A stretch of 10,169 nt of DNA from assembly GCA_947474485.1 (NCBI GenBank), contig CANJJP010000027.1, forward strand, positions 1 through 10,169. The letters run 5' to 3'. Shown piece after piece: positions 1 to 7,618 of this stretch. Source of the stretch: Bacteroidota bacterium (lineage in GTDB: Bacteria; Bacteroidota; Bacteroidia; B-17B0; Aurantibacillaceae). Both the position numbers and the translations under genes were made by a program. A model generated the notes under the pieces. That model worked only from the letters and a program-made list of their open reading frames with translations, was not told the DNA's origin and made no database searches. The stretch's first letter is position 1, and each line of letters opens with the position of its first letter.

Positions 1-57
1 CAATATGAGGCCGCTTCTAAGATTAGAGACGAGTTAAACTCGCGTAAAAAGTCATAA
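1..57 (+). CDS. C-terminal end of a UVR-motif protein (bifunctional nuclease family or UvrB), 5' truncated
   Basis: The window opens inside a reading frame in frame 1 that runs 18 codons to a TAA at 55-57. The residues QYEAASKIRDELNSRKKS match the C-terminal UVR motif (acidic-Tyr-Glu-x-Ala-x-x-Ile/Leu-Arg-Asp-Glu-Leu), a short helical hairpin. In UvrB and UvrC this motif mediates UvrB-UvrC contact. In Bacteroidota the same motif also closes the DUF151 bifunctional nuclease family, which typically ends in a lysine/arginine-rich tail directly after it, as here. I favour the DUF151 type because of that short basic ending, but 18 residues cannot separate the options. A hairpin with a T-rich tract follows at 83-130. 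Confidence 0.65.
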   Translation, partial: QYEAASKIRDELNSRKKS

Positions 58-82
58 TTCCACTTTTTTTGCATTTATTTTC

Positions 83-130
83 GATGAATCGATAAATTTA
101 TCGGATTATCTTTGTTTTTTTATTTTTTGT
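83..130 (+). terminator. AT-rich hairpin with T tract, probable terminator of the UVR-motif gene
   Basis: A perfect 14-base palindrome CGATAAATTTATCG lies at 90-103. Pairing extends outward with wobbles and one A-A mismatch to 83 and 110, and is followed at once by a T-dominated stretch (111-130). The position, 25 bases after the stop codon at 57, suits an intrinsic terminator. The stem is weak because it is AT-rich, so this is a structural inference only. Confidence 0.4.
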
Positions 131-141
131 TTGTACCTTTA
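111..141 (+). promoter_or_regulatory. Candidate Bacteroidota-type promoter for the deoxynucleoside kinase gene
   Basis: A TTTG at 111-114 is separated by 19 bases from TACCTTTA at 134-141. The Bacteroidota sigma-ABfrA consensus is TTTG, 17-23 bases, TAnnTTTG, so the match has one mismatch in the -7 box. Transcription would begin near 148, giving a leader of about 24 bases before the ATG at 172. The surrounding T runs make chance TTTG matches common. Confidence 0.33.
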
Positions 142-171
142 ACATTTGTAAACTAAATCGAAATAAGTTTT

Positions 172-789
172 ATGCATATTGCTATTGCCGGGAATATTGG
201 TTCAGGTAAAACAACACTAACTTCGCTTCTGGCAAAACACTATAAGTGGGTGGCTCATTATGAAGACGCCGATGATAATCCTTATCTTAATGATTTCTAT
301 GAAGATATGCAACGCTGGTCGTTTAACCTGCAGGTATATTTCTTAAATAGTCGCTTTGGTCAAGTTCAAGATATCCGACAAGGTGGAAAAACTGTAATTC
401 AAGATAGAACCATTTATGAAGATGCGTACATTTTTGCGCCTAATCTTCATGCTATGGGTTTAATGACAACTAGAGATTTCGAAAACTACTTTTCATTATT
501 TAAATTAATGGAAAGTTTAATAAAAGCTCCCGATCTTCTTATTTATTTGCGCGCCTCTGTTCCAACATTGGTTCGTCAGATTCAAAAAAGAGGTAGAGAG
601 TATGAAAACGCTATTCGTTTAGATTATTTAAAAAGATTAAACGAGCGTTACGAAGCTTGGATTACTTCTTATGATTCTGGAAAATTCATTATCATTGATG
701 TGGATGACTTAAACATCAACGAAAATCCTGAAGACCTAGGAAAGATAATAAGACAAATAGATTCACAAATTAACGGATTATTCAAATAG
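172..789 (+). CDS. Deoxynucleoside kinase (deoxyadenosine/deoxycytidine kinase-like)
   Basis: This 205-aa cytosolic protein belongs to the dNK/thymidine kinase 2-like P-loop family, which phosphorylates deoxynucleosides with ATP (or dNTP) in the salvage pathway. The P-loop GNIGSGKT is at residues 7-14. Glu31, in the YEDADDNPYL segment, fits the catalytic carboxylate position that follows the first helix. DRTIYED at 78-84 is the family's DRS-type motif, and RGREYE at 140-145 is the arginine-rich lid. Length is usual for bacterial members. The ATG start puts the P-loop at its normal distance from the N-terminus. Substrate preference (dA, dC or dG) cannot be read from these motifs. The SiaB-like gene begins 3 bases after the stop, so the two are probably co-transcribed. 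Confidence 0.95.
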   Translation: MHIAIAGNIGSGKTTLTSLLAKHYKWVAHYEDADDNPYLNDFYEDMQRWSFNLQVYFLNSRFGQVQDIRQGGKTVIQDRTIYEDAYIFAPNLHAMGLMTTRDFENYFSLFKLMESLIKAPDLLIYLRASVPTLVRQIQKRGREYENAIRLDYLKRLNERYEAWITSYDSGKFIIIDVDDLNINENPEDLGKIIRQIDSQINGLFK

Positions 790-792
790 AAC

Positions 793-1368
793 TTGGCAAG
801 TACTACGAACATAGACCTTGAATATTTTGAAACCAGATATAATGGTTTACTTAAGGAGTTGTCTTCTGACCACACTATTATTGTAAAACATTTTGGTGAT
901 CTTGCGCAAGAAAATATTTCTAGTTTAGAAGGTCAAGTTGAAAGTAGTATAATTGAAAGTGCAATTGCTAAAGGCCCGCTAAGAAAAATATTTTTTATTT
1001 CTGTTGAAACCCTTCAAAACATGCTTATTCATGGGCATAAAAACTTGGATGGGCAACAAAGAAGTTTCTTTATTCTAACTAAGGATAATACAAAAGTAGA
1101 TATGATTTCTGCTAATTTAATTAGTAACAAAGCTGTCCCAATTTTAGAAAAGCAAATCGAAACCATTAATGATTTTGAAGACCCTGCAACTTTAAAACAA
1201 TACTATATGGAGCATTTAGAAAATAACCAGCTTTCAGAAAAAGGCGGGGCAGGTTTAGGCTTTATTACCATTGCAATGAAATCGGGAAACAAGCTAAAGG
1301 TTTCTTTTGAGAAGATAGATGAGAACTACTCTTTGTTCTTGTTGAACTCTACTGTAAATATTGATTAA
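793..1368 (+). CDS. SiaB family protein kinase (GHKL-type ATPase fold, DUF6272)
   Basis: The 191-aa product resembles the SiaB family. In Pseudomonas aeruginosa, SiaB phosphorylates SiaC, a partner that controls the diguanylate cyclase SiaD. Visible landmarks are an N-box-like VETLQNMLIHGHKN segment (residues 71-84, with Glu72 and Asn76) and a glycine-rich SEKGGAGLGF (148-157) that corresponds to a GHKL ATP-lid/G box, followed by the family's IAMKSGNKL and a beta-rich end. The start is TTG at 793: the previous gene's stop at 787-789 is in this same frame, and the next in-frame ATG falls inside the N-box, so TTG is the only conventional start giving a whole domain. The tight spacing suggests translational coupling to the kinase gene upstream. 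No SiaC or SiaD partner is in the window, so its real target is unknown. Confidence 0.83.
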   Translation: MASTTNIDLEYFETRYNGLLKELSSDHTIIVKHFGDLAQENISSLEGQVESSIIESAIAKGPLRKIFFISVETLQNMLIHGHKNLDGQQRSFFILTKDNTKVDMISANLISNKAVPILEKQIETINDFEDPATLKQYYMEHLENNQLSEKGGAGLGFITIAMKSGNKLKVSFEKIDENYSLFLLNSTVNID

Positions 1369-1463
1369 TTAGTCTTACAAAATCCTTTTATTTCCTGTTT
1401 ATAATTATTCGCAATATATTGTTATTGCTGACGTTTCAAATTTTTTATACTCCTTAGATTTCG

Positions 1464-1471
1464 TAAATTTG
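1464..1471 (+). promoter_or_regulatory. -7 promoter box for gcvP
   Basis: TAAATTTG matches the Bacteroidota TAnnTTTG -7 element exactly. It ends 19 bases before the gcvP ATG, so the leader would be only about 12-15 bases. No good TTTG lies at the expected distance upstream; the corresponding region is a T run. The leader is too short to hold a glycine riboswitch. Confidence 0.5.
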
Positions 1472-1490
1472 CACCTCCAATCAAACAATT

Positions 1491-4346
1491 ATGAGTACAG
1501 ATAAATTTGTAAACCGTCACAACGGTCCGCGTGCTAGTGAAGTAAATGAAATGCTTAAGAAAATTGGTGTTTCAAGTGTTGACGAGTTAATAGAACAAAC
1601 TGTTCCTTCTGCTATCAGGCTTAAACAACCATTAAAGGTTGGAGCTGCAATGAGCGAGTATCAGTACATAAAACATTTAAAAAAACAATCGCAAAAAAAT
1701 AAAGTATTAAGATCATACATTGGTTTAGGTTACTACAACAATATTTTACCAGCAGTAATTCAACGTAACATACTTGAAAACCCAGGTTGGTATACTGCCT
1801 ATACGCCTTACCAAGCAGAGATTGCACAGGGGCGTTTAGAAGCATTATTAAATTTCCAAACAATGGTATTGGATTTAACTGCTATGCCAATTGCAAATGC
1901 ATCGTTATTAGATGAAGCAACTGCAGCAGCAGAAGCGGTGTTTATGTTCTACTCTAACAGAAGCAAAACAAAACAACATGCCCATAAATTTTTTGTGAGT
2001 AAAGATAGTTTCCCGCAAACAATTGATGTTATTAAAACACGTTCGGTACCTGTAGGAATTGAAGTGGTTGTTGGAGATGTTGCGACATTTGATTTTAATG
2101 ATGATTTTTTCGGAGCATTTATTCAGTATCCAGATATCAACGGTGAAGTGATAAACTACAAATCGTTTGTTGATTCTTGCCACTCAAAAGAAATTCAAGT
2201 TGTTGTTGCAACCGATTTATTAGCGCTAGCATTATTAACTCCTCCAGGTGATTGGGGCGCTGATTGTGTTGTAGGTAACTCACAACGTTTTGGTGTGCCA
2301 TTAGGATATGGCGGACCACACGCGGCTTTCTTTGCATGTAAAGAAGATTACAAACGTTTAATTCCAGGAAGAATTATTGGTGTGAGTGTGGATGCAGAAG
2401 GCAATCAAGCTATGCGTATGGCGTTACAAACTCGCGAGCAACATATTAAAAGAGATAAAGCAACTTCAAATATTTGTACTGCACAAGCATTATTGGCTAT
2501 TATGGCAAGTATGTATGCAGTGTATCATGGTGAAGAAGGAATTAAAGCAATTTCACAAGATGTGCACGATAAAACAAATTTTATCGCGAGCTCATTAAAA
2601 GCAAAGGGTTTAGAAGTAAACACGAAAGTTTTCTTTGACACCATTGTTGTTAAAGTTGCAAATGCAAAAGATATAATTGCAAAAGCAGAGGCAAAAGAAA
2701 TTAATTTACGTTTTGTAAGCGATACAAATGTTGCTATTTCTCTTGACCAAACGGTTGAAGAAAATGATTTGGCGGATTTGTTGGGTGTATTTGGAGCTAA
2801 TGCTGAGGTTAAAGTTTCAACTTCTTCGGTAATCTCTTCGTCATTTGCAAAAAGAACTTCTCATTATTTAACGCATCCTACTTTCAATACTTATCATAGC
2901 GAAAGCGAAATGATGCGTTACATCAAACGTTTAGAGAATAAGGATTTATCATTAGTGCATTCGATGATTTCATTAGGTTCTTGTACAATGAAATTAAATG
3001 CTGCGTCTGAATTGTTGCCATTAACTTGGAATGAGTTTGCAAATATTCATCCATTTGCCCCGGTTAATCAAGCATTGGGTTACAAAGAAATTATTGATGA
3101 ATTAGATAAAGATTTAAGCGACATCACTGGATTTGCAAAAATGAGTTTCCAACCAAACTCAGGTGCGCAAGGTGAGTACGCAGGTTTAATGGTAATTCGT
3201 GCATATCACATTGCACAAGGACATAGCAACAGAGACATTGCTTTAATTCCAACTTCGGCACATGGAACAAATCCAGCAAGTGCTGCAATGGCTGGCATGA
3301 CAATTGTTTTGGTTAAGTGTGATGAAAAAGGAAACATTGATGTTGCAGATTTAAAAGCAAAAGCAGAGCAACATAAAGATAATTTATCATGTTTAATGGT
3401 TACGTATCCAAGTACACATGGTGTTTATGAGGAAGCAATTACCGATATCACAAAAATTATTCATGATAATGGTGGTTTAGTATATATGGACGGCGCAAAC
3501 ATGAATGCACAAGTTGGATTAACTAGTCCAGGAAATATTGGAGCAGATGTTTGTCACTTAAACTTACACAAAACATTTGCAATTCCTCATGGTGGCGGTG
3601 GACCAGGAATGGGGCCAATTGGAGTAGTTGAAAAATTAGTTCCATTTTTACCTTCACATCCAATTGTAAATACGAGTGGAGACAAAGGTATTTCAGCTGT
3701 TTCTGCAGCGCCTTATGGAAGCGCATTAATTTTATTAATTTCTTATGGGTACATTAAAATGTTGGGTAGCGATGGTTTAAAAGCAGCGACCGAAACAGCA
3801 ATTTTAAATGCAAACTACATGAAAGAAATTTTAAAAGATCACTACAAAATTTTGTACACTGGTACAAAAGGACGTTGTGCGCATGAAATGATTTTAGATT
3901 GTAATGATTTTAAAATGGCAAGTGGTGTTGAGGTTGCTGATATAGCTAAACGTTTAATGGATTATGGTTTCCATGCCCCTACGGTAGCTTTCCCTGTAGT
4001 TAATACACTAATGGTTGAACCAACGGAAAGTGAAGCAAAAGCAGAATTGGATCGTTTTTGTGAAGCAATGATTTCTATCCGTAAAGAAATTCAAGAAATT
4101 ATGGATGGTAAGTTTGATAAAGTAAACAATGTGATTAAAAATGCTCCTCATACAGCTAAATTAGTTGTAAGCGATAATTGGGAAAAACCATATAACAGAG
4201 AAAAAGCTGCATTCCCACTAAAGTGGGTAAAAGCAAATAAGTTTTGGCCAAGCGTTGCACGAGTTGATAATGCATACGGTGATAGAAATTTAGTTTGCTC
4301 ATGTGCACCTATTGAGGAGTATATGGATGAGATTATTGTAGCTTAA
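1491..4346 (+). CDS. gcvP: Glycine dehydrogenase (aminomethyl-transferring), P-protein of the glycine cleavage system
   Basis: This 951-aa enzyme is the PLP-dependent decarboxylase of the glycine cleavage complex. It releases CO2 from glycine and passes the aminomethyl group to the lipoyl arm of GcvH. It is the fused single-chain form: the N-terminal half starts with the typical FVNRHNGP and contains DEATAAAEA and QRFGVPLGYGGPHAAFF. The C-terminal half carries GSCTMKLNA, SAHGTNPASA and HLNLHKTFAIPHGGGGPG. Lys694 in that last motif (codon at 3570-3572) is the expected Schiff-base lysine. Length is normal for bacterial fused GcvP. The gene has its own -7 box and stands apart from its neighbours, and gcvH and gcvT are not nearby, which is common in Bacteroidota. 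I see no frameshift or missing catalytic motif. Confidence 0.99.
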   Translation: MSTDKFVNRHNGPRASEVNEMLKKIGVSSVDELIEQTVPSAIRLKQPLKVGAAMSEYQYIKHLKKQSQKNKVLRSYIGLGYYNNILPAVIQRNILENPGWYTAYTPYQAEIAQGRLEALLNFQTMVLDLTAMPIANASLLDEATAAAEAVFMFYSNRSKTKQHAHKFFVSKDSFPQTIDVIKTRSVPVGIEVVVGDVATFDFNDDFFGAFIQYPDINGEVINYKSFVDSCHSKEIQVVVATDLLALALLTPPGDWGADCVVGNSQRFGVPLGYGGPHAAFFACKEDYKRLIPGRIIGVSVDAEGNQAMRMALQTREQHIKRDKATSNICTAQALLAIMASMYAVYHGEEGIKAISQDVHDKTNFIASSLKAKGLEVNTKVFFDTIVVKVANAKDIIAKAEAKEINLRFVSDTNVAISLDQTVEENDLADLLGVFGANAEVKVSTSSVISSSFAKRTSHYLTHPTFNTYHSESEMMRYIKRLENKDLSLVHSMISLGSCTMKLNAASELLPLTWNEFANIHPFAPVNQALGYKEIIDELDKDLSDITGFAKMSFQPNSGAQGEYAGLMVIRAYHIAQGHSNRDIALIPTSAHGTNPASAAMAGMTIVLVKCDEKGNIDVADLKAKAEQHKDNLSCLMVTYPSTHGVYEEAITDITKIIHDNGGLVYMDGANMNAQVGLTSPGNIGADVCHLNLHKTFAIPHGGGGPGMGPIGVVEKLVPFLPSHPIVNTSGDKGISAVSAAPYGSALILLISYGYIKMLGSDGLKAATETAILNANYMKEILKDHYKILYTGTKGRCAHEMILDCNDFKMASGVEVADIAKRLMDYGFHAPTVAFPVVNTLMVEPTESEAKAELDRFCEAMISIRKEIQEIMDGKFDKVNNVIKNAPHTAKLVVSDNWEKPYNREKAAFPLKWVKANKFWPSVARVDNAYGDRNLVCSCAPIEEYMDEIIVA

Positions 4347-4408
4347 AAGTTTGTTAAAAATCTATATTCTTAAACTCATTTATTATTTTTTTCGTTTAAT
4401 TGAGTAAA

Positions 4409-4744
4409 TTATTTTAACCGTAAATAGACATTAGAATTTAATTTCGAAGAGATAGCCTCTGCTCTAAATTTTTAAATATGGCATCGCTTGCAAAGCCCGA
4501 ATCGGCTCTTAATAAACCTTGAAAATTTATAGCAGCCCAACCAAACAGATAGAAGAAAACTCTCCATTAAATCCTCTTTTTGATATCGGTTATTACTGGT
4601 ACTTTCTGGTATTGGTAAATCCCGCAAAATAGTTCGCAATCCTATTTTATCATTACAGTTCTTCATCACCGAAAAACCTCCCCAAGCACTTACTTTATCA
4701 TCTGAATATTCAATTTTATAGCCCAATGTTCTTGTAACTTTTTG
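4409..4744 (-). pseudogene. IS1380-family transposase remnant, internally deleted and frameshifted
   Basis: Reading from 4744 downward, one frame gives KIEYSDDKVSAWGGFSVM, then DLPIPESTSNNRYQKEDLMESFLLSVWLG. This is the N-terminal signature of IS1380 transposases (xIxxTDxxxTPxGG, then PxPGSNRGYxPxxLIEAFLxSIWxGAxRF). At about 4525-4545 the homology jumps, in a different frame, to GLLRADSGFASDAIFKNLE (about 4456-4512), which is the family's RADSGF block around a catalytic aspartate. Normally over 100 residues lie between these two blocks. A second frame change leads into NVYLRLK and a TAA at 4409-4411. No ATG exists at the N-terminus; the first possible start is a TTG at 4724-4726, and a TAA lies at 4745-4747. 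The C-terminal half is missing. Non-functional. I could not identify terminal inverted repeats or a target duplication. Confidence 0.8.
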
Positions 4745-4836
4745 TTATAAGGAAAAATATCAGAAAACTAATAATATCAAAGGATTCATAAAGTATTAAC
4801 AATTCAACTGTCTGTTTGCTGTAAAATATTGTTGAT

Positions 4837-4995
4837 ATGACAGTTAAGAGTGTTTTAAAAACGATTGTTTATCCGGAGAATATCTCGAATAACAGTTTTA
4901 AGATTTTACCAGATGTAGTATTACCAGATGGAAAGTATGCTGTTCGTATGCAAATTGAAGGAGTTACTCACATTGTAAAGATGATTGTAGAATAA
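4837..4995 (+). pseudogene. 52-codon fragment resembling the end of a T9SS type A C-terminal sorting domain
   Basis: An ATG-started frame encodes 52 residues and ends at TAA 4993-4995. The pattern fits the last two-thirds of a T9SS type A sorting domain: a strand like VKSVLKTIVY, a segment like NSFKI, then LPDGKYAVRMQIEG (compare LxxGxYxxxIxxxG) and a closing VKMIVE (compare KKxVV). Upstream in the same frame, NIVD precedes the Met and looks like the preceding strand (xIxDMxGxxV), but TAA codons at 4822-4824 and 4789-4791 interrupt it. I therefore read it as the detached 3' end of an exported protein gene, broken next to the IS1380 remnant. A genuine small protein is possible. It ends one base before the stop of the convergent transporter gene. 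Confidence 0.45.
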
Positions 4996-4996
4996 T

Positions 4997-5698
4997 TTAT
5001 TCCTCTAACGATTCTTCGGCAGTTTTCTCTATAATTTTCTCAGCTACTTTTTCTCCGAAGTATTTATCTAAAGCTTTATGAAGTATAAATATTAGCGGTA
5101 TTAAACATACTGCGATAATTATTTTTAGCGTATATCCAAATGCCGCATTTTTAATAAACTCCTGCATAGTCCAAACACCTGGAACTACAAACGCAATAAA
5201 CTGAATTAAAAATGTATCTATTAGCTGACTTACAACTGTAGAACCAGTTGAGCGTAACCACATCATTTTACTTCCAGTACGTTTTCTAATAACCCAAAAC
5301 ACAAAACTATCAACTAACTGCGATGCAGTAAAAGCAATAATACTTGCGACTATCATGTACATGCTTTGTCCAAAAATATTTTTAAACGCACTATCTTTTG
5401 CGGGAGAAAAATCAACTGCTTTTATTTGCGTTGCAATTAATAGGACAATAAAAACGTAAGCAATTAAACCTACTGTTATAAATGATAATTTCCTTATCAC
5501 TTCTTTTCCGTAATATTCATTTAAAATATCTGTGATTAAAAAAATGAAGGGCCAAAGAATGAGTCCAATACTATTTGTAAATGGACCACCATAATTAATT
5601 AGTTTACTTCCTATCATTTCTGCAACAATTGCATTAGTAATAAAAAAGCCTGAGAGAATAAATAGTACGAGCGTTTTTTTATTTTGAAGTATATGCAT
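4997..5698 (-). CDS. Queuosine precursor transporter (YhhQ/VUT family, DUF165)
   Basis: This 233-aa inner-membrane protein has about six hydrophobic spans (near residues 9-27, 43-58, 71-91, 111-132, 155-174 and 188-207) and a charged, helical C-terminal tail. Family marks are NAIVAEMIGSKL in the first span, WPFIFLITDILNEYYGK (49-65), and LRSTGSTVVSQLIDTF (148-163), the signature of the YhhQ/VUT family. E. coli YhhQ imports queuosine precursors (preQ0/preQ1) for tRNA modification. The ATG at 5696-5698 lies inside the end of bioA, a 20-base overlap, so it is very probably translated from the bio transcript. Some bacteria use related VUT proteins for other heterocyclic compounds, so the exact substrate is inferred. 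No queuosine synthesis genes are in the window. Confidence 0.94.
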   Translation of the reverse strand: MHILQNKKTLVLFILSGFFITNAIVAEMIGSKLINYGGPFTNSIGLILWPFIFLITDILNEYYGKEVIRKLSFITVGLIAYVFIVLLIATQIKAVDFSPAKDSAFKNIFGQSMYMIVASIIAFTASQLVDSFVFWVIRKRTGSKMMWLRSTGSTVVSQLIDTFLIQFIAFVVPGVWTMQEFIKNAAFGYTLKIIIAVCLIPLIFILHKALDKYFGEKVAEKIIEKTAEESLEE

Positions 5699-6962
5699 TT
5701 AAAAATTCCTTTATGGTTCCGTAAATATACGAGAGTTCATTAGTAGTAATGCAATAAGGCGGAATTAAATAAAAAATATTTCCTAATGGGCGAAGCAGAA
5801 TTCCTTTTTGTAAAAAGTAACTCGCTATACTTTCTGATTCCTTGTTGAGGTAATTAGTACTCTCTGCGGAAATCAATTCAACAGCTAATATAGTTCCACA
5901 ACACCTTACTTGTTTGCAAGCTATATGATTTTCAATTTCGTTTTTAAAAGAAAGGTGTGCTTCACTAATTTGTTTAATATTTACCCAAGTTTGTTTTTCT
6001 TCCATCAAATCTAAACTGGCAAGGGCAGCTGAGCAGGCTGTTGGATTTGCAGTGTAACTGTGGCCGTGAAAAAATGTTTTTGTTTTATCAGTATGGTTAA
6101 ACGCCTCATAAATAAACTCACTGCAAGCTGTAACTCCTAATGGCATGTAACCACCTGTTAAGCCTTTGCTTAAACAGATAATATCAGGTTTGGCTTCAGT
6201 TTGCTCACTTGCAAAAAAAGTGCCTGTGCGTCCAAAGCCTGTCATTACTTCATCAGCAATGCATAAAATGTTATTGTGTTTGTTTACGCTAATAAGCTCG
6301 TTTAATAAACTTGCCTCATACATTAACATTCCTGAAGCACCTTGCACCAAAGGTTCGTAAATAAAACCAGCAATATTGTTTTGTGCAGCAAGTGATTTTA
6401 ACTTTTCTTTTACTTCCGAAATATTTTCATTTGTTGGAGTAGGGATGTGTTCTACATCGAACAATAATGAAGAAAATGATTGGTTAAAAACATTTCTTGC
6501 GCCTACGCTCATGCCACCAAATGTATCGCCATGATAAGCGTTTTCGAAACAAATAAATTTTGTGCGATTCTCACCTTTGTTGTTCCAATATTGCAATGCC
6601 ATTTTTAAAGCAACTTCAACTGCAGTTGAACCATTGTCGCTATAAAAAACACGATGTATATTCTTAGGTAATTTATTGATTAATCGCTCTGCTAATAAAA
6701 CAGCAGTAGGATGTGTAAAGTCGCTAAATATGGAATGTTCATTGCTAAACAATTGCTCGCTTACTTTTTTTGAAATGTATGGATGCGAATGGCCATGTAA
6801 ATTAACCCACCATGATGAAATGGCATCCATTATTTTATTTCCATTTTCATCAAAATAATATATTCCTTCTGAACGAACAATATTTATAGGTTCTTTGGCA
6901 TATTTAATATGAGTGAAGGGATGCCAAATAAATTGTTGGTCTTTATTTACAATTTCACTCAT
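5679..6962 (-). CDS. bioA: Adenosylmethionine-8-amino-7-oxononanoate aminotransferase
   Basis: BioA is a PLP enzyme of class III aminotransferases that converts KAPA to DAPA in biotin synthesis, using S-adenosylmethionine as amino donor. The 427-aa length is normal. Motifs in order: IWHPFTH (12-18), the substrate-site SSWWVNLHGHSHP (49-61), the cofactor-binding SDNGSTAVEVALKMA (108-122), NAYHGDTFGGMSVG (141-154) with the conserved tyrosine, ADEVMTGFGRTG (236-247) with the PLP-ring aspartate Asp237, and LSKGLTGGYMPLG (264-276) with the Schiff-base lysine Lys266. The paired Trp and the SAM-type active site separate it from ornithine or GABA aminotransferases. It starts one base after bioD stops, so the two form a tight operon, and the downstream transporter overlaps its last 20 bases. 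Confidence 0.97.
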   Translation of the reverse strand: MSEIVNKDQQFIWHPFTHIKYAKEPINIVRSEGIYYFDENGNKIMDAISSWWVNLHGHSHPYISKKVSEQLFSNEHSIFSDFTHPTAVLLAERLINKLPKNIHRVFYSDNGSTAVEVALKMALQYWNNKGENRTKFICFENAYHGDTFGGMSVGARNVFNQSFSSLLFDVEHIPTPTNENISEVKEKLKSLAAQNNIAGFIYEPLVQGASGMLMYEASLLNELISVNKHNNILCIADEVMTGFGRTGTFFASEQTEAKPDIICLSKGLTGGYMPLGVTACSEFIYEAFNHTDKTKTFFHGHSYTANPTACSAALASLDLMEEKQTWVNIKQISEAHLSFKNEIENHIACKQVRCCGTILAVELISAESTNYLNKESESIASYFLQKGILLRPLGNIFYLIPPYCITTNELSYIYGTIKEFLNAYTSK

Positions 6963-6963
6963 C

Positions 6964-7578
6964 TTAAATTTTATTTAACTTTAAAGAGTAAGCAGAAATT
7001 ATTTCTTTCGTGAGTATTTCTTCTTGGTTGATATACTCAACAAATGGAAAATCATGTTTTTTTAGAATGATTTCTTCAGTGGATTTATTTCTTTCCCCAT
7101 TAAAAAAAATGCCTGCAATTTTTAATCCTCTGCTTTTAAGTGCTTCAATACTGAGCAAAGTATGATTAATGCTACCTAAATAATTCCTTGAAACCAATAC
7201 CACTTCACAATCAAAATGAGTTATTAAATCAACAACATAATCATTGTTGTTTAATGGAACTAATAAACCGCCAGCACCTTCAATAATTAAATTTTTATTT
7301 GAACAGTTTGGCAAAATTAATTTATTTAATTCTATCTCAACTCCATCATTTGAAGCTGCTTGGTGAGGAGATGCAGGTGTTTTAAGTAAATAAGTTTCCT
7401 GAAAGAAAGTAGTGATATTGTTTGAAATAAGTTGCTTTACAAGTTGTGTGTCTGTTCCGTTATCAAAACCAGCTTGTATTGGTTTCCAATAGTCTGCTTT
7501 TAATGCTTCAACTAAAATAGCAGAAACAATTGTTTTTCCCACATCAGTTCCAATTCCTGTTACAAATAGTTTTCTCAT
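6964..7578 (-). CDS. bioD: Dethiobiotin synthetase
   Basis: BioD is the ATP-dependent carboxylase that closes the ureido ring of DAPA to give dethiobiotin, the step after BioA. I place the start at the ATG at 7576-7578 (204 aa), which gives MRKLFVTGIGTDVGKT and the normal distance to the P-loop (residues 8-16). A Met ten codons earlier would add a short unconserved tail. Further motifs are WKPIQAG with catalytic Lys32, PASPHQAA (68-75), and EGAGGLLVP (100-108). All active-site blocks are present. It lies 40 bases after the DUF4846 stop and one base before bioA. A TACCTTTA resembling a -7 box precedes the start but lacks a -33 partner at usual spacing, so it may share an upstream transcript. 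Confidence 0.97.
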   Translation of the reverse strand: MRKLFVTGIGTDVGKTIVSAILVEALKADYWKPIQAGFDNGTDTQLVKQLISNNITTFFQETYLLKTPASPHQAASNDGVEIELNKLILPNCSNKNLIIEGAGGLLVPLNNNDYVVDLITHFDCEVVLVSRNYLGSINHTLLSIEALKSRGLKIAGIFFNGERNKSTEEIILKKHDFPFVEYINQEEILTKEIISAYSLKLNKI

Positions 7579-7618
7579 GGGGGATAAAGGTAATAAAGTT
7601 TTAAGCAAGAATTAATAT

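Noticed and set aside
1411..1428. Hairpin GCAATA/TATTGC after the SiaB-like gene as a terminator
   Set aside because: Only six pairs, AT-rich, and no T run directly follows, so a terminator call is not supported.
4348..4398. Terminator after gcvP (AGTTT/AAACT arms before a T-rich stretch)
   Set aside because: The stem is five AT-dominated pairs around a long loop; this could arise by chance in such AT-rich sequence.
4472..4726. An 84-aa minus-strand hypothetical gene with a TTG start
   Set aside because: It is one frame of the IS1380 transposase remnant; its last 15 or so residues are out-of-frame readthrough past the deletion point.
7579..7608. Longer N-terminus for BioD
   Set aside because: It adds ten residues that do not fit the family's conserved start, while the ATG at 7578 sits right before the P-loop strand.
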